Below, in pieces: positions 12,401 through 27,400 of a stretch of DNA of 64,000 nt. The notes beneath the pieces were generated by a model, which saw only the letters and a program-made list of their open reading frames with translations, did no database searches and had not been told where the DNA came from. This DNA comes from Mactromeris polynyma (Eukaryota; Mollusca; Bivalvia; Venerida; Mactridae). Each line of letters opens with the position of its first letter. Position 1 is the first letter of the stretch. Made by a program: the position numbers and the translations under genes. Where the stretch lies: assembly GCA_032209605.1 (NCBI GenBank), contig JASFXZ010000026.1, forward strand, positions 7,936,001-8,000,000, in the 5' to 3' direction.

Positions 12401-15400
12401 CCAGCGGTGATTTGTTTATCCATCACTTTATATCTTAAAAACATGAAGTCATGAAGCATAAATTCATGATTTCTTAGTTCATGATATCAGAGTCTACAAT
12501 CGTACTTCTTTAAATAACCTGATCGCGACTTTAAATACAAATCAAGAAAATCAAAGTCTAAGTTCATTTTACAATTCATGATTTATTTGTTGATGATACG
12601 AAATGATATATGAAGACAATGCCACCAATTCTGAAGTTCTACAAGACACATACAATTTTACTCAGACACATAAGTAATCTCTCAGACAAAGGTTAGCAAC
12701 AGTTTTGGAATTAACAACCATTAGAAAATAACTGGTGGGCGGTATGATTTAAAATGAACCACTTACATACCTGTATTTCACTGTCATCGTCAGAACAATA
12801 CCACACTGCCTTGATGGTACTATTAGAACCCTGGAATTCACTTGGTCTGAATTCTCCCAGATTTACATCAATATAGAATAAAACGTTTTCATCAAACATT
12901 GGGGGTGTCAGGTCAATGTAAAATCCATTTGATGAATCTATAACTTCAATACTTGAACCAAGAACAGCTTTCACTGTAAATAATATAAAATATTAATTTA
13001 TAGCAATACATACAATGTTAGCTGAAATGCAAGTGACAACCATATGTTTGGCTCAGATGTAAATATTGTTTACCTTTTCAAGTGTCAAATCCTGTTTTGC
13101 CAAATTACTGTTCATGTAGAGTAAGTTGTTTGTGCAAAAAGAGACGCGAAATGTAGAACACAAAAAAGGCAAATCCATTAATCAAGCACAGAATCTGGAC
13201 AGTAACAAACTTGGAGGGAACACAAGAAGAAAAACCTATGTTTGTAAACCTGGTTACCTCAACGTTCATAGTAACGCCCAAGTTGTGACAAACATATGCA
13301 TAATATTCAAACTTAGCAACTCCAGTACATAGTAAAACACAGCATTTCATAACTCACCTAATATATACAAAGATATGTTGGTTGCAGATGTCAGATCTAG
13401 GTCAGTTAAGTAGAACGGCACAAACTCGTAACTCTCAGTACTGCAACTCTCGTCACAAACGTACCTCGAACATTGGTCTGTACAAGGTATACATGGGGAA
13501 TACACCTACAATGTTACTTAATAGCTGAGCTTTATTATGAAAAATATTTATATACAGAGTATTTAATCGTTTAATGTACAACAAACAAAATGGTGACGAA
13601 TTATAAATCATTTTCAAAGTTTTCTTTTTCAGCTACCAAAAGTTGTGGCATTACAACACACTTACATTGTATACAATGTATCACATTCTTAAGTAAAACC
13701 TTTAGCATGAAATCACAAAATGTGCACGCATAAACTTCATAATTTTGCAGTTAAGTATTTCAATTTTTTGGAGGTATACTATGAAATATGAACACACTAG
13801 CCGCCTTTTGCATTAGTGATTACATTTTAGGATATTTTGTACATAATATTTGGATTGTTATTCCACAGTATGTTTGTGAATAGTAAATCTACAGCACATT
13901 GGTGGATAGTTATTTCATAGGATATTGGAGGATAGAGTTCCATATAATATTGGTGAATAGTAAGTTCCGCAATATATTAATGGAAAGTATTTACACAGGA
14001 TATTGGTGGATATCAGTTACTCAGCATTTTGGTGAACAGTAATTCCACAGGATATTGGTGGATAGTAATGCAACATGATATTGGTGAGTAGTAAGGCACC
14101 AGAATATTAATACATAATCATTACAAATTCCCAATGTCCCTATTTGGGCATGATGCTATCAATAACAACATTATTGGTGGAAACAATCAATGGATGCTAC
14201 ATGAAGTATCTGCAAAAACCATACCAAACTAGAACATGCCGACATCTCCTCTTTGCTTTCCATTAAGTTTCATTGTATTCCGCTAGGATGTTGGTGAGAA
14301 ATAGCGTAAACAAAAATGCGGGATGGACAGATTGGACAGATGCACACACTAACGTACAAACAGGTGACGAGGCAGCCATAGTAAATTGTTTGTTTCTGCG
14401 AATAGTGAAACATAATCATTCACCATTACCTCTACAATTACATCGGTCTCCTTTAAAAATGAATTAAAACCATCAAATATGTATCAGAATTGGTTAGTGT
14501 GTTATTTACTGGCGATGATCAACAATTACTGGATACAAGGATTATTATGAGCGATTAAAGCAAAACTAGTCTATATGCATAGATATAAGGAAGCAGATGG
14601 ACTGGTGGCTTCCTTCCCAAGACTTATACAATGCCTTTGATTATTAAGAGACTCTTGCACTAAACATTCAGTGATGCAAAAAAATAGTAACACATACCTC
14701 TCTAAATGAAACTATGTCGTCTGAATGTTTGTTTGTTCCTATTCCTGCTTCATACTTTACAATGGCGATATTCCCTCCCCGAAAAACGTCCCCATACCGA
14801 CATAGAGCTGACGGGTGTGGTGGCATCACAAGCTGTTTGAATGAGGCACTACTTTCCCATAAGTTGTACACATCAATGTCAGGAAGATAATTGTCTTTAT
14901 TCCATACATGAAGCACGAGTTTTGTAGATGGACTAAGTTTTGGTATTCCACAAATTTCTGAAATTTGAGCTCCATCTGCATATGACCTAATACAGTAAGT
15001 TTTCTGAAATGAAAACAATTGTTAGGTCGTATGTTTGCAAAGAAATAAACCACTACAAAACATTCGTGAAGCCAACTGTTCAGTTATGTACCACAATCTT
15101 ATGTCTTCCTTTTCACTAGTAAACTTGTGTGTATTTTTTTGTTTTTTTTAATACCGACAGTAATATTTACAATATTCACATGTCTAAGGGTTATGCACAA
15201 AACTATGTTTAATGTTTTCTTTTTACCAAAACTGAATAACAATAGCTTTACACTTAACCATCAATTGTGTTAGTTTCATTAGTTACATCACACTAATATT
15301 TTATGTTAAATATGCCCTTTATTAACTACTTTTATTTGTATAATTTCAAAACTAGTTTTTTTATTATACCACCATGCTCTTGTTAAACATGCTTAATTAA

Positions 15401-18400
15401 TGCATTGTATGACACTTACTTCAATTGATTCATGCATACTGTGAAAGTTGATCTTGTAGTCATGGTAACTAGCTGACGGGTCAAATAAAAGATCTGTAGT
15501 AACTGACATCATTTCAGAACTAGGGTCTGTGAAAGTACACCATGTAATGGCATATGGTGGTTGTCCTGATATGAAAACACAAACATTAAAACCCGCTCTC
15601 AGCAACAACCTATGAATCAACCAATGCAGACAAAACAATCTCAGACCATCCTTAAAAGTATTTTTTTGTGAACCTTGATCAATCAGCTGACATTATTTTG
15701 CACTCACCTAGTGAGGACTTTGTGTGGATTTACAGAAAAAAAGGAAAACATTATATAGGAACCCTACAATTCCATCCCAACTATTGTGTGTAAGACTATC
15801 ACAAACAACAATATGATTTTTACAAGGATGGCATCAACAAAACAAAGTTTTTAAGATCTATATAAATGCCTATAAAATTACCTAAAAATGTTAATTAAAT
15901 TCTGGCATAAATCACAAACGTATGGAGTTTAAACAATAGCCAAATTATGATGTTTGTTTAAAAAATGTAGAAAATGGACACTATCTGTAAGTAGTGATTT
16001 CTATGAGGCAATTGTACCAGCATGAAGTTGAAGTCCACAAGCTCCTTTCAGTAAATCACTTGGTGGTTCATTGTTAGGTGTAATAACAGCCGGAGTATGA
16101 TTTGTGGAAGAAGTTGTTGTATCTTTTGATTGCTGAGCAAGATAGGTTGTACAATTACATGTACAATCAGAAGGCTGAAATAAAATGTGTTTAGTTGTAC
16201 ATATCGATCATATTTTTGATAGTTTTGTTTAATTTGAAAGTAGACACAATTATTTTGTTTGAAATCGACTATTTCGATTATTATTTAATGACAACTATGT
16301 TAAATTACCAATGTTTATTCTTATTCTATACACAATTTAATCTAAAGAACTTCAGTGATGCAACGTCACTTACAATGTCATCACTAAAGCAACACACACA
16401 TGAATCTTCCGTCCAACCATCAGGACTGGCAATAGTGTACATCATAAATTCTGAAATTTCCCCATCAAAGAAGGTCAATCCTGTCACAGCCTTCCCATTA
16501 CCGTTAGCCGAACTAATCGATAACTGAAATGGACACAGAAGTTTATAGTTTTTTCCTAAAGTAACCAATACTGATGTTTTTATTGTTTTGCTATATATGT
16601 TGTTTTTAAGTTGTTCTATAGTTTTGTTTGTGTAGTCAATCGTCCTATCCAACCTCTACATCATTATCAATAATGACATCAATATAAGTATCATCAACAA
16701 CATAAGCATTATTATCAGTATATCAGTAGTAAAATCATCATTATCATCAACAACATCAACGCTTTTTTTATTAACACCAGTAGTAAAATCATCATTATTG
16801 TCAGTAGCATACGGAATCCAGTTTCCGCCATCAATTTGTCGTCTAAACGCGTACGTGAAAACTTGATATTTGAGGTCTAATTTCTACTTTTCGCGTATTC
16901 AAATTTACCCGAAACGTAGTAAAGCTGAAGTTTTGGACTCGATAATTATCGCGCAATTGTCAATCCGTTATTTACCACGAAAGGTTGAAATTTCAACTGG
17001 CTAATTTCTGCTTGTCACGCTTAGAAATTATCACGACAACTTGAAAAGTAGAAAGATTTGGTCGGTAATTATCTCTTAATTGTCATCTTGTCGTTCTGGG
17101 ATTTTTGTCGCGGGATATTCATATTTCTCAACACCGCCAGGAAAAGCAAAATGTTTAGAGTAAATTATATGCATTCACCGTTTATTGGTTACCAAAATGT
17201 AATACATACGATTCAAACTGTATTCTGAGTGAAATACCGGTGATCAGGTAATGTTCAACTCAAGTAAATTGTCACGAATAAACGATCCTACGGCAATTTG
17301 ATCCTACCGCTACAAATTGACATTAAGAGCCTTAATTTCAAATTGCCGCGCTATTGAGATCACGACAAGCAGAAGTTAAAGGTTTTATTTTAATGTTTCA
17401 CCCTACACGTTAGGTCGACAACTTGACAATTGCGCGATATTTATCTAGCAAAAAATTCAACTTCTCAAGTTTTCGTGGGAATTTCGTAGCGCGAAAAGTT
17501 GAAATTCAGCAGTTAAAGTTGTAACCTTTTGTTATAAATTATGGGACGACAAGTTGACAATTGTGCGATAATTATCGAGTCAAAAACTTCAGCATTTCTA
17601 CTTTTCGTGGATTTTTGTTCAGCGCGAAAAATAGAAATTAGACCTTAAAGTTCAAGTTGTCGCTTACCCGTTTAGTCGCGACTTGATGGCAGAAACAGGA
17701 TTCCGAGGTAGCAAAATCATAATTATCATCATCAACAACATCAAAATAGTCATCATTACTATCATCAGTAGCAAAATTATCATTATAAAAAACATCATCA
17801 TCATCACAGAATATATCACAAAGAATGTACAGGTAGGCATCACAATCTTACAAATACATGAGTATTTCAAAATTGTTCGACCAACATTATATAAACGTTA
17901 AAATACAATGATCTTTATTAGTGTGAAATGACTTACCTGGTAAATACCTTCAGCAGACATATCGGCATTCCTGATATAAGCACCACTAAATATTTCATCT
18001 GTTTTGGAATCTCTCTTTATTTTCAGAGTCATGCTCTCCTGATAATCATCAAACTTCACATTTATACTTCTTATTTTCAAGTGCCATGGCTGACCTGTTT
18101 CGTCTGTAATTTTGCTGAAATTGGCGGCTGTCCACTCACTGTCCTGCATAGAAATCCTTCTAGCGGAACATGGTTCACCAGATGAGAGAGGATAGTGTAA
18201 CAATGATCCTAAGAAATACATCAAGTAATAACTTCATGCACAGCCAAAAGTATGATATAAAATATGTTGGTAATTCATAAGATTTGTGTGAATTCCTTCA
18301 AATTGCAATAATTAAATACTTACCAAATATGTTGAATCAAACTAGCAGCACATGGCATCTAGTAACCAGTGAATTGTGAATTGAAAGTGCGAGTATTTAA

Positions 18401-21400
18401 TTAAGTTTAATTAAACCTTTGGACACTTCCACAACCACACATTGGCTATGGCGTCATGCATTTCCAATGCCTTTTTGACGTCACAAACTAAAGGTCTTTA
18501 GTTGCATACTTTTGATTTATAGGGTTATACGAAAATGTAAATATTGGAACGTGTTAGGAACTTTTTTTTCCATTTGTAAACAGAATATATTTTTTACAAA
18601 TTAATAGACATTAGAGTGAAGAGTGTTTGGCATGACGGCATTTCGTAGTTAACTATTAAATATTGCTCTTAGTACTAGAATTGAACTGCAATAAAAAGAA
18701 AAGTAGGCATCCAATTTGAAGATTTTGGTATTAAATGAAACTAGAAAATATATCTGTTAGACAATGTAAAAACCTGAAAATGGATTTTGAAATGCTTTCC
18801 TCCAAGCTATATTTTCAAATAAAAAGTATTACGTACACATTAATAATATCAAAGCCATTAACATTGGTACTTTCTTCATTGATGTCAACATACTATGTCC
18901 TACCCACATGGAAGTAAATATTAAAACATTCTGACATATCATTGCACTTACCATTCATGTGATCTGTTGATCCCCACCAGACTACATCTTCTGTAAAATT
19001 GGACCCTTCTGATATATGGCCACCTGTAGGAAGGGAGTTGTCAAATACAATTGGAGAAGTCGATCCGTATGATTTTAATCCAGCTCTGTTGATTGCAACA
19101 AGTGTCACATAGTATACTGTTGATTTCTGCAATAAAATATGTGCATGGTAAACACACGAACAGGGGTAACTCTTTAGTCTCATCGCCATTCTTTGTATGG
19201 TAGGGGCATAATACTATAACTGAGACGATTTAGTTGACATAATACAATTCACATTATTTGTTCTCCATATCTGATGCGTGTTGGGAAGGTGTAATCAGTT
19301 TCAGAAGTACTGGTTGTAGTTGTAGTTTGAGGACCAACAGTTAATTTAACCAACCACAAACCATATTCAATTGGAAGTACTTTTGTAAACTACTTGAATA
19401 CCTCAACTGCAGGGCAGTTAATGAATGTGTCAAAAAGAGAAAATACCACTTACAACTATTGTTAAGTTGGTAAATGTATACTGTGTATAATTGCTAAAGA
19501 CCAACACTGATGTCACAGCCTTGTTTACACCAGATCCTTTTAGATCATTTCCACATGTTCCTTTATACCACAGTGTCACATTGTAAACATATATTCCCGA
19601 GTCATAATCAACAAATCCATCCCACTGTACAGTGATTGAGTTATCTGATAAAGTGTAAGCTAAAAGCTGAAAAAGAAAAACACATGATAATGCCTAAATA
19701 CTAACTGGAAATTTGATTGAGACAAAAAGACATGTGTCTCCCCCATGCCAGTTTTATGAGTAACTGGATTACTACGATATTCTGTATGGGTAGGAAGTAG
19801 AGGAAAAGCATTTATCTAGTACAGTCAAGACTCTTGAAACAACATATCCCAGCAGCAACAACAGCTGTATATAGATACAAACTTTACCTAGACATCAATT
19901 ATTCAAGAAATTGACCTCTCCGGAACAACATGTCTCACGTTAAACACATTTTTGTGTTCCTAAATCGTCTGACAAAAAAGGCACAACAAAACCTGGCCAT
20001 ATACTCCCACATCATAGTACGCATAAATATATCTACCGCTAATACTTCCTGACATGTTTGATGAACATCATCAAACTAGGGTTTTAAAATTGAAGGTTGG
20101 AGAAGTTTTCAATGTTCTGGCACATCAAATTCAAAGTTTTGTCTTGACCTTTAATGAGCTATCTGAAATATGTGTACTGCACACAGTCTTGATGTGGTGA
20201 ACATTTGAGTAAATTTACTTCGAAATTGAAAATTGACCTGAGCCAGATGAACTATGCGCTCAGCTCATCGTCGCAACAGGGTAACACTCGTGCCAGTTGT
20301 CAAAGAGATACGGAGTGGACACAATGAGTGACGGACAGAGGCATTGCTGGCCAAGTGTAACCATGACCTTGAACTGAGCCTGGCAATTCACGCACTCAAC
20401 ACAGTGTGTTGGTATGGTTAACATGTGCCAATTTATCATAAAATCCTTCGAGAGGCCAGAAATACAGACCAGACACGTTTTGTGATGGGCATACCGACAA
20501 CTCAACCTACAACGTGTCTCCCAATTTAAGAGAGACATAATTATACAAGTGATCATACATTCAGACAATGTCTATAGGATGTGAAATAAACATGTCTGAC
20601 CACTATATGTACAAGAGCACAACAATATGATGCAGACACTCACCTATGAATTACATTATCATTTGGACTTATACTTTCTTAGACACTGAAATAATATTAT
20701 TTTAGTTGACTGGGATGAAGATGATAACGATCAAGGTATGACATAAACGAAGAGCTTTTGTCAAATTATGAAAAGTAGATACAATTTATAGAGCCTTTCA
20801 ATTGTCTTTTTTTCTATTTGAAAAACATTGTGTTAATTTATTACAGGATGTAAACAAATAGAATAGTACAGCTAGATATGCTTACCATGTCATAAAAGGG
20901 TCCTCCAGTGATTTGACCCCTTTCTGGAGCAGTGATATCAACATAAAATTTGTGGTAAGTCATGTTGCATTCACCGGCTTTATCTAATGCTGAAATATAA
21001 TATTTCGACAAGAATGAAAAATAATGTGACATGATATCATCACAATGCAACATTAAATTACCAATTGTATTTTCACATATTCTAAGGGTGAGAGAAAATG
21101 TATAGATATTCACTTACCTAACACCCAAACATAGTAGGTTCCATTTTGTGTCAGGACAAGATCTTCAATTTTAACATATGTGCTAACACCGATATTGGTA
21201 ACTGGATAAACATCAAATACTTGTGCCATCTGTCCTGGTGAAGCATGACCACCATCAGCCTTAATAGAAGCAAGAAATAGAATATTCAGTTGTTGAAACA
21301 AGACTTACGTGTACATCAAAACATGATTTTATTACAATACCAAGAGTACAGATTATGAATATAAATATGTAGACCAGTCAGAAAACTCAAAAGTATACAG

Positions 21401-24400
21401 CTTCATAAACTAGTCTGGGCAATAACAGAGCTGCATTCTGATACTGGTCTCTAACTTCTTGTGTTTAACCTATGACTAGATGTCAATAAGAGAGCTATCA
21501 CTCAAAGTGATAATACTCCTCTGCAGTACCGAATACGAGTGCTCCACGTCTAAAGAGTTCACCAGTCTGCCATCTTAAATTCGATCGAAAATACATTTAA
21601 TCATCATTTCGATTATTTGTGTGAAGTTTCATAAAAATCATTAAAACAGAAGTAGTTTATCCACAAGTCTTTGAGAAAGTCAGCCATCTTGAATGTGATT
21701 GACAAACAAATTATGTCACGCACTTACATTTGTCATGTTAATTAGTTGTGTGAACGTTTATTAATTCCTTTAAAAACTGTAAAAGTAGTTCACGCTACAA
21801 GTCTTCGAGAAAATTCAAAATGGCTGCCAGTTATTCATATTCAATGTGATTGAAAATATATTTATGGCAATCACTACAACTCATCATGTTGAGTATTTGT
21901 GTAAAGTACCATGCAAATCCTCCTAAAACTGTAGAAGTTGTTCGCGTCACAGCTAACAAGCCCTCCAACAGTGTGACTCCAGATTCCCCCCCCCCAAACT
22001 TAGTTTGCGGGAATATAAATATATATACAAGGATATATGGTAATTACTGAACAAGGCATAAACTTGCATTATTATTTGCACAAACAGTTAAATATAACAA
22101 AAACATGTTCTTATTTCTAACATAATGCAATCCAATTATTCACAATGTTGACACGTAATTGAGGAGTATTTAGATAAGACAGAACCAATGGTTCAGTGTA
22201 CTTGTTACAGACATTTTAATCAGTACAATGACTATTTACTACAACACAGTTGTACCAACACTACACAGCTCTCTGCAAATGTTTATATTAATGGTATTTC
22301 AACATGACTATGACGTAGAGTACAACTGTTTTAAGACAACATTGATGTTCAATCAAATTGCTGCAGAGAACACAAACCCAGCAAGGAAGTCTCAACTGCC
22401 CAATACAAATCTAACAGGCCCAGAAATGTGTAGAGTATTATAAGACATTATAACGGTCTGGACATTTTTAAGTACATACATGTTCTGCTCGATTTACTTT
22501 CAATGACAACATTCCCTTTATTATGAACAAAAACAAACAACAGCACTTACATATGTTCTACAATCATTAGATGTCTCTTTTACAACACTTGATATTGCCA
22601 CATAGTATACCAGTATGTCGACTTCTGATGTGTATCCTTCCCATCTTGCGTCAATTTGTGAATCCGAGTCTATGTAGTCTTGCATTAGTATTTCTCCATC
22701 TACAGATAAATATTCAAGTATCCTTATGTCAAATCCCAAACTAAGTGTGCATGAAAATTTGCGTATATAATGCCCCTATCAATTTTTGTAAAGGATGGGA
22801 GCAACAGGCCATATGGGGTAATTTAGACACTAGATAATTCCCAACATAGTATTCCTGGTAAGATCACACAGGATAAATAATTGTTTGTCTATACTGCATT
22901 TTTCATATGTAGAACAGCTCTATCACAGACACAGGCGCCCCGAATTTGTGATATGTGACACAAAATGAGTGTTTATATTTTAGACAAATACTATATACTT
23001 TGGATACAAACAAATATGTGTTTAGTAACAGTGACCTTCATTGAACCTAGAGCAGCACATCGTCCTGTTATGGAGATTACATGTGCCAAGTTAATGTTGT
23101 TCATAAATATATGTATCAAAACATCAGTGTGCTATCATGAAGCTCCCTGTTTAACACCACCGGCATGGATGAAAACCAAGATTTGATAATTGTCAATGCT
23201 ACAAAATATTATCCCTTACATTTTTTACTCATAAATGGCATACAGTAAAACATCAATAATACGACCACCATTGGGACCCTTGAAAATTGGTCTTGATATG
23301 AAGGTGGTCTCAACATTGAGGTCGAATAAAGAGAACAACTGTGTAAGTGGACTTGAAAAATGTGTTCTTCATTTTGAGGTGATCTTATTAGTGAGGTGTT
23401 ATTTAAGTGATGTTTTACTGTATATGGCAATATAAAATTAGAATAAATACTAAGTGAATACATACTAGTAACACCACCATTAAAGTTGACATAGAATCCA
23501 TTGGAGATTGCTGTGGCAAATGAATATGATACACTAAAACCTTTGACTGTAAAATAATACACAGCATAACCAGGTTCCAGTGAAAGATCCATAAATGTCA
23601 CTGAAGTATTACGCCTAACATTTGTAAATGGTACAATATTGTCCCTTGTTTTTGGAAATCTTCTGTCAGTTCCGAGAGCGACCATATAATAAGCAACTCC
23701 TTGATTGGCATCTGTCTCTACTTCAACACCCGCATTTCCTATATAAAAATATCATTTATTATCATACATAGGATATTGATACTTGGTTATTAACTACTGA
23801 AGATATAAAACAAAATTTCAAAAAGTGACAGGCTTGAAATAATGCTTCAACAGAGACAATATCAGCTCGGTCATAGGGTATGGAATGGATAAACGGGTTA
23901 AGACAAGTTTTGTATCATTATGTTTGGTTCAAATACCTGTAAGAATATCTTGTATATCTGTATCAATCTTTGGAGCTCCAAACCCGTCCCAGTTGGCTGT
24001 GACCGAAGATCGTGACTGTTGGATTGTTAAATCATACCCCGTGACATCACCATCATATACAAAGCCAGGAATCAATGCATTGGCATTTATGGTGACACCA
24101 TCTGATCTTAATGTGTAGGTAAATCCAATCATGTTGGTCACTCTGAGTAAATTGTAGTAGCGTGCACCTTCTTTAAGTTGAACTTGGTTATTGATTTCAT
24201 ATTCAGATGCTGGAAAAAGTAATGAAAAACATTTTTTGATTGTTTATTCTTACTTCTCAGACAGGAATTTTCAGCGTTAAAAAAAGTGCTGAAAATCTTA
24301 CACTCCCCTGTAAGGTGCGTCTTGTAGACTGTAACTCTGCATCCTCTCATGTAGCCAGTGGAAGATTATTTATATATATTATGTTGTCTATTTTGTACCA

Positions 24401-27400
24401 GTTCACTTTTGATGTTTTCTTAATGTGCTTTTGAATTGACATTCCAAACAAATGATACTCATAAACAGGTCCATAAATAAATCGAGGAGATGAGCAGGCA
24501 GAAATAATTAAAATAAAATGCATAGAAGGCTAATCCAATCATGCCCTCCCTCCTTCACTGTCCAGTTTGATTATCTTAGTTATTCCTGTCAGGTCATTCC
24601 TTGCACCTCTGTTCCTTAACGTATGTACCCTTTAACCTCCTCCAGTGCCTAAAGTTTTATCGATTGTTGTTTTCCCAGAGGTCTGTGCAGGGAGACACTG
24701 TGGCATGTATGTGGCGTTCCATGTAGCAACTTATACTCGTTCTTTTAACTATTACAATTAAATAATCAGTTTACTTACTGCCAACATCCACAAAATCTTG
24801 TACAATTTCACCATCTGTTTGTTCTATTGCCCATTCATATTTGACAGCAGGACAGGGGTCACCAGATGTATCCCATCCAGCTTCTATCAAGTTTTTATTT
24901 AACTGGTATTGTCTGCAAGTTTATTAACATCAATATTTGGCACAACCGAATAATGTTTGATTGCTGTAACCATCTATTCAACATAGATTTGCTCTGATTA
25001 ATATAGTTTTTGCCTCTTCAATACAGAATGTTTGTCTCATAATCCTGTTAACAAGTGTATGTATACAAAGGCAGTCTAAAAAGTACATTTACTGTGGGCT
25101 GGGATATCATGAATAAAATTGTTGAAGATTTGTACAGGTATGTTTAACGTAATTATACAATATTTGCATGTTTGATGGTCAAATTCTTTACATAAATATT
25201 GTTTTGTGAGCGCAACATATTTTTGTTAAAAGTGACACCAAATTTGCTGATATTGTTATAAATCAAGAACTATTTTGAAGTAACGTACATATCACCAACA
25301 TCATGTTTATGAGCATCATAAATGCCAACATGTCTAATTGGAGGAAGTCCCTGACTGAGATAGGAAATGTAAACTCCATTTGATGTAGCACTTGTAGCAA
25401 GTCCAGCAAAGTTGACAGCCTTTACAGTCGCAAATACCTGCAACATAACATAACGTATTTATAATATGCATAAATATATACAATGTTTGTGGAGGCTTAT
25501 ATATAATGAGTTGTTAGCATCATTATACGAAAGTTCGCTGTAGATATGTTACATACAGCATACTATTAAGTATTTGTTAATGATGGCGGTTGTTGCTTTG
25601 ACAGTTAGAGCGTTATGTAATGTAAGTAACGTTGACGTCGCAAATACTTATTGACCTGCGCTGCACAAGTCACACTGTATCAAAATCAATTATTGCTTAA
25701 ATTGTATTTGTCAATATATTTGCATGTTGTGTAATGATGGATAATACATAGGAAATGTAAATAGTATCCTTTTAAAATAAGGATATGTGTCCGCGGACAC
25801 ACCTTGTATGCATTCATTTAACTGCACTAGCTGATTAACTGTTTATTGTATTTAATAACAATTTAGACCATTACTAAATAAGTAATTCCACTGGATATAG
25901 AAAGCAACTTGCATTACACACGGTATTAGTGATAAGATATTTGACATTAAATTTCTATGTCTCCTTGTTGTGATGTTTTATCTTATGGAAAAACTTGTCT
26001 TTCAAAACCTGAGTTGAACACTATCTGAAAAGTATTAAACATTTAACAGCAAACTAAATGTACACATATTTGAAACAATCACGATTTCCAATTCACAAGT
26101 ACTAACCAACAACAAACTATCAAACATTAATTTATTATTATGGTATAGATTTTTATGTCTCCTAATATAATACCATACCTGTCTGAATCCATTTAAGTTA
26201 AGTCCTGTTATTGTGTATTGATTCAATGTCCTTGATACTGAAAAGTATGGAAGCACTTGTCCACCTCCTGGTGTGGTTCCAACAGCTATCTGATATCTGA
26301 AAAATGAAGATAATTCAAACAGGGGGATTCTGAAAAGTCTGTTGGGACCGTTATACTTTGTCTGCTTTTTTGATTTTCTAAACCTAATCTTAAGGATAAG
26401 GATATTTCCAAAACTCCCTGCTTTAGCAGTGAGGTAAAGCACTGTTACATGCATAATGATGTCTTTTACAATAAACATTCTTAAAACATTGGAGAATACA
26501 AAAAAAGCCTTAAGTATGTTCCTAAATACAATTTAGATGAAAGTTAAAAGAGTGCTTATCACATCCCCATACTAAAAGAGGAGGTGCGTCATTGATAATT
26601 TGTTTACGAAAAGCGACACACTACATAAATTTGGTAATATAGACTGGTTATATTCCAATCTCAATAATGAAAGTAAGGCAAATATACAATAAAGTTCGAA
26701 GATATCTTAAAATAATTAGATTAAAACTTACTCTGTAATTTCTGATTCTGGGTCACTGAATAGAGTCCATGCAATACTAAGACGTTCCAAAGATTCAATA
26801 CAGACTGCATCTATCGACTCACATTCTGTGGAATGAATTGAAAAAGATGTATATGTTAATTTATCGATTACAATATCAGTTATGCATGAATTAAAAGATC
26901 TAAAACAACCGTTGATGAGTTAGACAATGTGCTAAATTGTACAAATAATAAACGGTAACTTGTTTTTCAACAGTGTTCATAATACAATTGCAACTGATTC
27001 CAACAATATGGCATTATAAAAACAATTAAAGGGGACAGCACTCCTTACCAGATTCTGTTGTACATGCCCTTCTATTAAATTCAACAGCTTTGGTAGAGTT
27101 TTGAGGATAGATTTTGGATGCACTTGATAATTCCACAACAACTCCTGCAACTGGCGGTGTATCATCAACAATGATGGCTTGAGAGTAAGCCCTGTTTTTC
27201 ATGCCAACACTGTTTTCTGCTGTCAGTGTAGCATAGAGTGTGATAGTGTGATCTTTAGTAATATCTGTAATAAATTCCAATTTCTAAGTTTTACACATAC
27301 TCTTGCAATTAAACAATATATATAATCTTGACATGGAATATACAACAAGTATGTACAAGTTTATGTGAGGCAACTGTCTATCTGCATTATTAAAGATTGT

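Noticed and set aside
17664..17901. Isoleucine/methionine-rich ORFs on both strands
   Set aside because: They are translations of the ATC/ATT-type microsatellite.
23209..23465. C-terminal extension of the exon 45 frame
   Set aside because: It passes the donor ACTA|GTATGT and runs into the MITE; exon 46 continues the protein in phase from the donor.
26297..26478. Upstream half of a 147-codon minus-strand ORF reaching beyond exon 41
   Set aside because: A good acceptor (TTTTTCAG) at 26297 and phase agreement with exon 40 place the exon border there; the rest is open intron.
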